In this document: positions 9,477 to 16,185 of the stretch, one piece after another | Numbering within the stretch: position 1 is the stretch's first letter | How the letters are laid out: every line of letters begins with the position of its first letter | NCBI GenBank assembly: GCA_046327755.1 | Contig: JAXLXW010000008.1 | Location: 62,001-126,000 of the forward strand | Origin: SCN-70-22 sp046327755 | GTDB taxonomy: Bacteria; Gemmatimonadota; Gemmatimonadetes; Gemmatimonadales; Gemmatimonadaceae | Direction of reading: 5' to 3' | Length of the DNA: 64,000 nucleotides | The notes under the pieces: model-generated | Told to the model about the DNA's origin: nothing | Database searches by the model: none | What the model saw: the letters and a program-made list of their open reading frames with translations, nothing else | Position numbers and translations under genes: made by a program

Positions 9477-10094
9477 ATGCATCCGATGTATCTGCAGGAA
9501 GTCGAACAGGGGCCCGGGTCGGGGACGTATGCGGATCGGATCGCGCTCATGCGGGCGCAGGGGAAGCCGATGCCGCAGATCTGGCACCTGTTCGCCTACA
9601 AGCCCGATCGCACCGACTTCCTGGCGCACTTCACGCAGGGGGTGATGCGGGGGCCGTCGCCGCTATCGGCGGGGCTGCGCGAGCTCATCGCAGCGTTCAC
9701 CTCCAAGCGCAACGACTGCGACTTCTGAATGGGGTCGCACGCCGCGGTCGCGGCGACGCTGCTGGAGGACAAGCCGCTGGTCGATGCGGTGCTGGCCGAT
9801 TATCGCACGGCGCCGGTCGACGAGTCGTGGAAGGTGCTCTTTGCCTTCCTCGACACGGTGAACGCCCGCTGCGCCGAGGTAGGGCCTGCGGACATCGAGG
9901 CGTGCAAGGCGGCGGGGTGGACGGAGGAGGCGATCTACGACGCCATCACCGTCTGCGCGCTGTTCAACTTCTACAATCGCTGGATCGACGCCACCGGGGT
10001 GAGCGACCTTGGGCCGGCGATGTACGCCCAGTCGGGCGAGCGCATGAAGCACGGTGGCTACGCGCCGCCGGGGCACATCGTGCTCGACAAGTAG
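9477..10094 (+). CDS. AhpD-like peroxidase-related selenoprotein (CxxU), read through in-frame TGA
   Basis: Read as one frame of 205 residues with the TGA at 9726-9728 decoded as selenocysteine 84. The first part (83 residues) ends ...ELIAAFTSKRNDCDF; after TGA it continues in frame MGSHAAVAATLL... to ALFNFYNRWIDATGV, the C-terminal signature of peroxidase-related AhpD/CMD proteins. The catalytic geometry of AhpD is preserved exactly: Glu69, Cys81 twelve residues later, Sec84 where the second Cys of CxxC belongs, and His88 four residues on. AhpD-fold proteins reduce peroxides through this thiol pair. A SECIS-like hairpin lies 11 bases after the TGA. The second half has no ribosome-binding site of its own. 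AAGGA seven bases before ATG 9477 supports the start. Alternatives are a nonsense mutation or sequencing error. No sel genes are in the window. Confidence 0.8.
9740..9755 (+). promoter_or_regulatory. Candidate bacterial SECIS element
   Basis: CGCCGC (9740-9745) pairs perfectly with GCGGCG (9750-9755) around loop GGTC (9746-9749). The loop GG begins 18 bases after the TGA. In the E. coli fdhF SECIS the apical loop is also GGUC(U), about 19 bases after UGA. Bacterial SECIS elements lie inside the coding sequence directly after the Sec codon and bind SelB, as this would. Confidence 0.65.
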
Positions 10095-10113
10095 CGAGCG
10101 CTGGCGCCGCCGG

Positions 10114-11343
10114 CTAGTATCGCGCCGTTCCCGGCTGGAACGTGCGCCACGAATGCCAGAACTCCTGGGACGCCGGGATGCGCGGGGGGCGGAGTGCATC
10201 GCCGCCGCCGTTCACCGGGAAGGAAAAGCGCTCGGAGACCAGGGTATCGTTGCGGATGGTGAAGGTCAGCGCGCTGTCCGGGCGGATGTAGGCAAAGTAC
10301 GACGCCGTGTCGGCGGCGAGCGCGAGGACGATGGGGACGCGCCCCACCACGGCGTTGATCACGCGCTCGCGCTTGAGGCGGTTCCAGTCGAAGGCGACGG
10401 CGTGCGAATCCATCAGGATCCCCACCACCCACGACTTCTCGCCCCACGAGGTGGTGTCGGTCCCGGTCAGCGCCTTGCGGCTGGTCCCCTTCTCGAAGGC
10501 GTAGTCCTTCGCGTACTCCTTGGCGAAGTCGGGGTCCGCCTGCATCACGAGGCTCGTCGGGTGCAACGCCAGCCATTCGGCGAGCGTCACCTGGAGCGAT
10601 GACACCTCCGTGAGCGTGTACCCCTTGAGCGGGCCCGTCACCGCCTCGCCGTTGGCCTGTCGCCACCAGCTCTTGGTCGTCGCGTCCTCCAGCATCGCGT
10701 TCCAGTGGTCCATCCCCACCAGGCGGAACGACTCCACGCGCCCGTTCACCACGGGGGAGTAGACGCGCCCCGTGCGGCAGACGGTGCAGTAGGTGACGAG
10801 CACTGGCTCGCCCCCTGCCACGTCCGGGACCTGGTGGTGATAGCCGATGAACATCAAGGGATAGGCGCGCGCCTCTCCCTTCACCTCGATCCCCACCACG
10901 AGGCGATCGAGCGGGACGCGGTTCTGGGCGGCGGGACGCATCGACAGGACCGTCGGAAGCCTGAACATCGCGTCGGCGGCCATGACGAAGTTGGTCGCGT
11001 AGCCGACGGCACCGGCGGCGACGAGTCCGACAGCCGCGGCCAGCCGGCGCTTTCCCGGCCTGCGAAGCTCGTAGTAGGCCCACGTGGCCACGAGGATCCA
11101 CAGCAGCTTCCGCACGAGCCAGCGATTCACGTGGAACCGGTAGGCCCAGTCCAGCGAGGCAATGCGCTGGCTCCCCGGGAGGGGCATGATCAGCCAGACG
11201 AGGGCGAGCTCGAACACGACAACGAGCCCCAGGCAGAGCCAGAAGAGTCCGGCCGGGGGATCGAGTTCCTTCACCGACGGCGGGAGGAGGCGCTGCGCGA
11301 ACCGTGGCGAAGTCGCTGAATCCGTGGCACGCATGGGCAGCAT
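10114..11343 (-). CDS. DUF3179 domain membrane protein
   Basis: 409 residues. The N-terminal third has about three hydrophobic segments (LFWLCLGLVVVFELALVWLIM, LLWILVATWAYY and LAAAVGLVAAGAVGYATNF). The rest is a DUF3179 domain: LVTYCTVCRTGRVYSP, FRLVGMDHWNAMLEDATTKSWWRQ and a Gly-Glu-Ala-Val-Thr-Gly-Pro segment. Family function is unknown; the conserved CxxC within YCTVC suggests redox or metal binding. ATG at 11334 is an alternative start. Convergent with the selenoprotein candidate, only 19 bases apart, and divergent from the oxidoreductase at 11445. Confidence 0.88.
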   Translation of the reverse strand: MLPMRATDSATSPRFAQRLLPPSVKELDPPAGLFWLCLGLVVVFELALVWLIMPLPGSQRIASLDWAYRFHVNRWLVRKLLWILVATWAYYELRRPGKRRLAAAVGLVAAGAVGYATNFVMAADAMFRLPTVLSMRPAAQNRVPLDRLVVGIEVKGEARAYPLMFIGYHHQVPDVAGGEPVLVTYCTVCRTGRVYSPVVNGRVESFRLVGMDHWNAMLEDATTKSWWRQANGEAVTGPLKGYTLTEVSSLQVTLAEWLALHPTSLVMQADPDFAKEYAKDYAFEKGTSRKALTGTDTTSWGEKSWVVGILMDSHAVAFDWNRLKRERVINAVVGRVPIVLALAADTASYFAYIRPDSALTFTIRNDTLVSERFSFPVNGGGDALRPPRIPASQEFWHSWRTFQPGTARY

Positions 11344-11444
11344 TCTACCGCTTGCTCACGACTCGACGCCACCTAGAATTGCGAGGCGTGGCGCCACTCG
11401 CAGAGGGAGCGCCGCCCTTCACCTTCAGCGCTCACAGGACGCGG

Positions 11445-12629
11445 ATGTCGCTCACTCGCAAGCTGCGGTACGGGATGGTTGGCGGAGGCCCGGGGGCCTT
11501 CATCGGTGCGGTGCATCGCCGCGCTGCCGAACTGGACGGGCTGGCGGAGATCGTCGCGGGTGCCTTCTCCAGCGATCCCGCCAAGTCAAAGGCCCAGGGC
11601 GAGGCCTTGCACCTCGACCCGTCCCGCGTCTACGGCTCGTACGAGGAGATGGCGGCCGCCGAGGCGGCGCGCCCGCTCGGCGACCGCATCGACGTCGCGC
11701 TGATCGTGACGCCCAACCACGTGCACTTCCCGGCGGCGAAGGCGTTCATCGAGCGCGGCATCCACGTCATCTGCGACAAGCCGATGACCACGACGCTGGC
11801 GGACGCCGAAGCGCTCTGCCACCTGGTGAAGGCGCACGGCGTGGTCTTCGCGCTCACGCACAACTACTCCGGCTACCCACTCATCAAGCAGGCGCGGGCG
11901 ATGGTGGCCAGCGGCGCGTTAGGCGACCTGCGCAAGGTGGTGGTGGAGTACACGCAGGGGTGGCTTGGCTCGCTCCTCGAGGCGAGCGGGCAGAAGCAGG
12001 CCGACTGGCGCACCGACCCGGCGCGCGCGGGCGCCGGCGCGTTAGGCGACATCGGCTCGCACGCCGAGCAGCTCGCGCGCTACGTCACCGGACGCCGCAT
12101 CGAGCGCATGCTGGCCGACGTGGGGACGGTCGTGCCCGGGCGCAGGATCGACGACGACGCCAACCTCCTCCTCCGCTACGAGGGCGGGGCGCGCGGCATC
12201 CTGCACTGCTCGCAGATCGCGACAGGCGAGGAGAACCGCCTCACGCTGCGAGTGTACGGGAGCAAGGCATCGTTGGAGTGGGCGCAGGAAGAACCGAACT
12301 TCCTCACCGTGCGCCACGCCGACGGCCCCACGCAGGTGCTCAAGCCCGGCAACGGCTACCTGGCGCCAGCCGCGCAGCGCGCCGGACGACTCCCCTCCGG
12401 GCACCCGGAGGCGTTCTTCGAGGCCTTCGCCAACATCTACGCCAACGCGCTGCGCACCATCGCCGCCCGCGTCGCCGGCGAATCCCCCGATCCCGCCGAC
12501 CTCGACTTCCCCACCGTGCAGGACGGCGCGACCGGCGTGCACTTCATCGAGACCGCACTCCGCAGCGCCCGCGAAGGAGCAGAGGGCGCCGGCCACTGGG
12601 TCGACGCGACCTACACTCCGCCGTCCTGA
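11445..12629 (+). CDS. Gfo/Idh/MocA family NAD(P)-dependent oxidoreductase
   Basis: 394 residues. Starts MSLTRKLRYGMVGGGPGAFIGAVHR with the Rossmann nucleotide loop GGGPGAFIG; VTPNHVHFPAAKAFIERGIHVICDKPMTTT carries the family (E/D)KP motif, and GDIGSHAEQLARYVTG the substrate-domain histidine. Members oxidise or reduce sugars and inositols at a ring hydroxyl. The downstream TIM-barrel isomerase (62 bases away) is the usual partner in sugar or inositol catabolic pairs, so a carbohydrate substrate is likely, but which one is unknown. The frame is open upstream of 11445, yet only this ATG gives the domain start. Confidence 0.92.
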   Translation: MSLTRKLRYGMVGGGPGAFIGAVHRRAAELDGLAEIVAGAFSSDPAKSKAQGEALHLDPSRVYGSYEEMAAAEAARPLGDRIDVALIVTPNHVHFPAAKAFIERGIHVICDKPMTTTLADAEALCHLVKAHGVVFALTHNYSGYPLIKQARAMVASGALGDLRKVVVEYTQGWLGSLLEASGQKQADWRTDPARAGAGALGDIGSHAEQLARYVTGRRIERMLADVGTVVPGRRIDDDANLLLRYEGGARGILHCSQIATGEENRLTLRVYGSKASLEWAQEEPNFLTVRHADGPTQVLKPGNGYLAPAAQRAGRLPSGHPEAFFEAFANIYANALRTIAARVAGESPDPADLDFPTVQDGATGVHFIETALRSAREGAEGAGHWVDATYTPPS

Positions 12630-12651
12630 GGCTCCGCCCGTAGCACCTCCT

Positions 12652-12683
12652 CGTCTTCTCGTCTTCCCGTCCTCTCGTCTTCT
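12652..12683. repeat. Tandem CGTCTTCT octamer repeat (4 units)
   Basis: CGTCTTCT, CGTCTTCC, CGTCCTCT and CGTCTTCT in direct tandem, ending eight bases before the ATG of the next gene and occupying the place of its ribosome-binding site. The other strand reads AGAAGACG. Confidence 0.75.
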
Positions 12684-12691
12684 CGACCGAA

Positions 12692-13699
12692 ATGCCACGC
12701 CCCGTCACTCTCTTCACCGGCCAATGGGCCGACCTCTCCCTCGAGACCCTCGCCGCCAAGGCGCACAGCTGGGGCTTCGACGGACTCGAACTCGCCTGCT
12801 GGGGCGACCACTTCGACGTGGAGCGCGCCGTCAGCGACGACGGCTACTGCCAGAAGCAGCGCGACATCCTGGCAAAGCACGGGCTCTCGGTCTACGCCAT
12901 CAGCAACCACCTCGTCGGCCAGGCGGTCTGCGACCGCATCGACGAGCGCCACAAGGCGATCCTCCCGCCACGCGTGTGGGGTGACGGCAGGCCCGACGGC
13001 GTGCAGGAGCGCGCCGCGGAGGAGATGAAGCTCACGGCGCGCGCGGCAGCGCGACTGGGTGTGGGAGTCGTCCCCGGCTTTACCGGGTCGAGCATCTGGC
13101 CGCTGCTCTACTCGTTCCCTCCGGTTCCCACCGACTGGATCGACGCTGGCTTTCGCGATTTTGCCGATCGCTGGAACCCGATCCTCGACACCTTCGACGA
13201 GGTCGGCGTCAAGTTCGCCCTCGAGGTGCACCCGACGGAGATCGCCTTCGACATTTCCTCGGCGCAGCGCACGCTGGAAGCGATCCGCTTCCGCCCGGCG
13301 TTCGGCTTCAACTTCGACCCGTCGCACTTCGCGTATCAGGGGGTCGACTACGTCGCCTTCATCGAGACGTTCGGGCACCGCATCTACCACGCGCACATGA
13401 AGGACGTGTGGTGGAGCGAGCGTCCCACGCGCGCCGGCGTCTTCGGCGGACACACGGAGTTCGGCAACCGCGACCGCTTCTGGGACTTCCGGTCGATCGG
13501 GCGCGGGCGCGTGCAGTTCGAGGAGATCATCCGCGGGCTCAATCGCATCGGCTACAAGGGGCCGCTGTCGATCGAGTGGGAAGACATCGGGATGGACCGC
13601 GAGTTCGGGGCGCGCGAGGCATGCGCGACGGTGAAGGCGATGGACTTCGCGCCGAGCGGAGTGCGCTTCGACGCGGCGTTCGAACGCGACGGCGGGTAG
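12692..13699 (+). CDS. Sugar phosphate isomerase/epimerase (xylose-isomerase-like TIM barrel)
   Basis: 335 residues with the AP-endonuclease-2/xylose-isomerase-like barrel fold: LFTGQWADLSLETLAAKAHSWGFDGLELACWG at the start, FALEVHPTEIAF (metal-binding Glu), FNFDPSHFAYQGVDY (Asp and His), HRIYHAHMKDVWW and LSIEWEDIGMD (final Glu). These are the positions of divalent-metal ligands in the IolE/IolI-like family. It probably acts with the upstream Gfo/Idh/MocA enzyme on the same sugar. The start follows an octamer repeat and has no visible Shine-Dalgarno sequence, so translation may depend on the upstream gene. Confidence 0.9.
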   Translation: MPRPVTLFTGQWADLSLETLAAKAHSWGFDGLELACWGDHFDVERAVSDDGYCQKQRDILAKHGLSVYAISNHLVGQAVCDRIDERHKAILPPRVWGDGRPDGVQERAAEEMKLTARAAARLGVGVVPGFTGSSIWPLLYSFPPVPTDWIDAGFRDFADRWNPILDTFDEVGVKFALEVHPTEIAFDISSAQRTLEAIRFRPAFGFNFDPSHFAYQGVDYVAFIETFGHRIYHAHMKDVWWSERPTRAGVFGGHTEFGNRDRFWDFRSIGRGRVQFEEIIRGLNRIGYKGPLSIEWEDIGMDREFGAREACATVKAMDFAPSGVRFDAAFERDGG

Positions 13700-13718
13700 C
13701 GTGGGGCCGTGTCGCCAG

Positions 13719-14398
13719 ATGCAGCGCGTGCGACGGGGCAGCGTCCTGATCGCCATCGCACTGCTGGCGACACCTTCCCTAGCGCGCGCACAGAGCCCGG
13801 CGCGCGCCACGCGCTGGCTGTACGCCGCCGAGTTGGGAGTGCTCCACACCAATCATCCATACGACAGCGGGATGGGCGCGTACGGATTCTCGTTCGGACT
13901 GGAGCGCGGGTGGACGGAACGGCTCGCCGTGCGCACTGTGCTGGGATGGGCAGAGAGCTTCGGGCAGGGCGACGACGTGTCCATCTGCCATCCCACCGGC
14001 GCGGGAACGTGCTATCCCAATGCGCTCTTCCCGCTGCGCACATGGACGCTCGAGTTCGGGCAGGACGACGCTCGATGTCACCGCTCCGAACCAGTGCGTT
14101 CCGCTGCGCGTCAAGCTGCGCCGGACCGCGCCGTCCCGCGGCCGGCGGGCTCGCCGCTCCCATCGGCGTGCGACGCAACACCCGCGTCACCGAACACCTC
14201 GAGCATGATCGCACCCTCAAGGGATCGCCCGCGCCGGCGCATCGCTCGGATTGGGGCGCAGCGTGCGCGCGCCGCGGCTGCAATACACGCGCGGGTGGCT
14301 GTCGGGGGCGTACGAGTCGTTCGATCCGCATCGACCAGCTTGGCTTCGTCGTCGTCTTCTGCGCGCCGGCGCTCCACGCGGGTGGCGCGCGCCCGTGA
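13719..14398 (+). pseudogene. Exported outer-membrane-type protein broken by frameshifts
   Basis: From ATG 13719 (GTG at 13701 also in frame) the product begins MQRVRRGSVLIAIALLATPSLARAQ, a good signal peptide, then strand-rich sequence (AYGFSFGLERGWTERLAVRTVLG). After TWTLEFG near 14060 coherent sequence moves to the +1 frame (LDVTAPNQCVPLRVKL), then to another frame (GLAAPIGVRRNTRVTEHLEHD), then LQYTRGWLSGAYESFDPH, and finally RIDQLGFVVVF, an ending typical of small barrels. So one gene of about 225 codons appears split by several single-base changes. Either genuine decay or indel errors; the neighbouring decarboxylase shows the same. Function unknown. Confidence 0.55.
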
Positions 14399-14441
14399 CC
14401 GGTGGTCGACGAACGGCGCCACGACCGTTAGCGTTGCGCGC

Positions 14442-15911
14442 GTGACCGACGACCCACGCCGCGACTTCCTCGCCCGACACCGGCGGGCACGCCGCCCTGG
14501 CGCACGCCGTGGGCGCCGCCGTCGATGCGCTGAGCCGCGCCCTCCCCAACGCCCCCTGCAGCGGCGCCTCGCCGCGGGCGTTAGGCTCCCTCCTCGACGG
14601 CGACCTCCTCCCGGCGCATGGGCGCCCCTCGACGACGTGCTGCGCGAGGCCGAGGCGATCGTCCAGCACTCGATCGTCACCGGGCACCCCGCCGCCGCCG
14701 CGCACCTGCACTGCCCCCCGCTCATCGCCCCGCTGGCCGCCGAGGTCCTCCTCTCGGCGCTCAACCAGTCGATGGACTCGTTCGACCAGGCGCCGGCGGC
14801 GACGATGGTCGAGTTGCAGGTGACGGAGTGGCTCTGCCGCCTGGCGGGACTGCCGACGACGGCCGCCGCGACGTTCACGGCGGGCGGAACGCAGTCGAAC
14901 TACATGGGGCTCTGGCTGGCGCGCGATGCGTGGCTGGCGCGCGAGCGCGGGTGGCCGGTGCGCACGAAGGGGCTCCCTCCCGACGCCAACCGACTCGCCA
15001 TCCTCTGCTCCGAGGTCGCGCACTTCACCGTCGAGAAGTCGGCGATGCAGCTCGGACTCGGGACCGACGCGGTGGTGAAGGTCGCCGTCGACGATCGCTT
15101 CCGCATCGACGCCACGGCGCTCGACGCGGCGCTCGCGCGCGTGCGCGCCGATGGGCGGATCCCGTTCTGCATCGTCGGCACGGCGGGGACGACCGACTTC
15201 GGCTCGATCGACCCGTTAGGCGCGCTGGCCGATGCGGCGGCGCGTGTCGGCGCCTGGTTTCACGTGGATGCGGCGTACGGCGGGGCGCTGCTCTTCTCGC
15301 CGCGCGGCGAGCGCGTGCTCGCCGGCCTGTCGCGCGCCGACTCGATCACGCTCGATTTCCACAAGCTCCTCTGGCAGCCCATCAGCTGCGGCGCCTTCCT
15401 CCTGCGCGACGCCGCGCACTTCGACCTCGCCGCCACGCACGCCGACTACCTCAACCCGGAAAGCCACGTCGCCGACGGGATCCCCGACCTCGTGAACCGC
15501 TCGGTGCTGACCACGCGCCGCTTCGACGCGCTCAAGCTCTGGATGACGACGAAGGTGCTGGGGCGCGAGCGGCTGGCGGGGTACATCGATGCCACGTGCG
15601 TGCTGGCGCGCGTGGTCGGAGCGGCAGTACGGGAGCGGCCCGCGCTCGAACTCGTGCACGCGCCGGACGACTTGTCGACGGTCCTGTTCCGTGTGCGTGC
15701 GCCCGCTGCGCCTGGCGACGACGGCCGGGAAGATGCGTTGAACACCTACGTGCATGATGAACTCTTCCGTCGTGGCGTGGCCGTGCTCGGCGTGACGCGG
15801 GTCCGCGGCCGCATCACGCTCAAGCTGACGCTGCTCAATCCGACGGCGACCGTCGCTGATATCGTCGCGATTCTCGATGCGGCTGCGGCGTGTGCGACGG
15901 AACGTGATTGA
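14442..15911 (+). CDS. Group II PLP-dependent decarboxylase, frameshifted in its first 190 bases
   Basis: About 490 codons from GTG 14442. From 14629 on the frame is intact and shows the type II decarboxylase fold: FTAGGTQSNYMGLWLARDAW, CSEVAHFTVEKSA, VGTAGTTDFGSIDPLGALAD, HVDAAYGGALLFSP and the PLP lysine in TLDFHKLLWQPISCGAFLLRD. Closest in style to 2,4-diaminobutyrate and aromatic-amino-acid decarboxylases; the substrate is uncertain. Two compensating breaks lie upstream: one extra base in the CCC run at 14473-14475 and one missing in the CCCC run at 14625-14628. Between them the coherent product (VGAAVDALSRALPNAP) is in the +1 frame. Homopolymer positions make sequencing error likely. The intact part alone lacks the normal N-terminus. 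Confidence 0.82.
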   Translation: MTDDPRRDFLARHRRARRPGARRGRRRRCAEPRPPQRPLQRRLAAGVRLPPRRRPPPGAWAPLDDVLREAEAIVQHSIVTGHPAAAAHLHCPPLIAPLAAEVLLSALNQSMDSFDQAPAATMVELQVTEWLCRLAGLPTTAAATFTAGGTQSNYMGLWLARDAWLARERGWPVRTKGLPPDANRLAILCSEVAHFTVEKSAMQLGLGTDAVVKVAVDDRFRIDATALDAALARVRADGRIPFCIVGTAGTTDFGSIDPLGALADAAARVGAWFHVDAAYGGALLFSPRGERVLAGLSRADSITLDFHKLLWQPISCGAFLLRDAAHFDLAATHADYLNPESHVADGIPDLVNRSVLTTRRFDALKLWMTTKVLGRERLAGYIDATCVLARVVGAAVRERPALELVHAPDDLSTVLFRVRAPAAPGDDGREDALNTYVHDELFRRGVAVLGVTRVRGRITLKLTLLNPTATVADIVAILDAAAACATERD

Positions 15912-15938
15912 TGGCGGGCGTGGCGTGTGGGCCGCCAG

Positions 15939-16056
15939 ACAAGTTCTTCACCGCAGAGAACGCAGAGTTACGCAGAGTAGATGCGATGAGCGACTGGCAC
16001 CCGTTGCACACCGCTTCCTCTGCGAAACTCTGCGTTCTCTGCGGTGAAAGCACTTG
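15939..16056. repeat. Long inverted repeat built of CGCAGAG units (cruciform or terminator)
   Basis: The left arm at 15947-15977 and the right arm at 16018-16048 are 31-base inverted copies with a single mismatch; weaker pairing continues outward (CAAGTTCTTCACC against GGTGAAAGCACTTG). Each arm is a tandem of CGCAGAGNN units. The 40-base spacer shows no coding signal. It lies between the decarboxylase and the aminoacylase and could end transcription in either direction. Its tandem-unit composition matches the other short repeats in this window. Confidence 0.85.
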
Positions 16057-16185
16057 CCCCACAACGCGCAGCGCACCAACGCTCGACACAGCGCTCTATT
16101 CCAGCCGTCGCGCCCCCTAGCGCCGCGCTTCCGCGCGATCGAGCTTCGTCGCTCCAGCCAACTCCCGCCCCCGCTCGCCACCGCC

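Noticed and set aside
9729..10094. Separate 121-residue gene starting at ATG 9729
   Set aside because: No ribosome-binding site, start abuts the TGA in the same frame, and the peptide is only the C-terminal part of the AhpD-like domain.
13701..15911. One 736-residue protein across the outer-membrane and decarboxylase genes
   Set aside because: The middle 150-200 residues are Arg/Pro/Ala-rich out-of-frame translation; the two ends belong to unrelated families.
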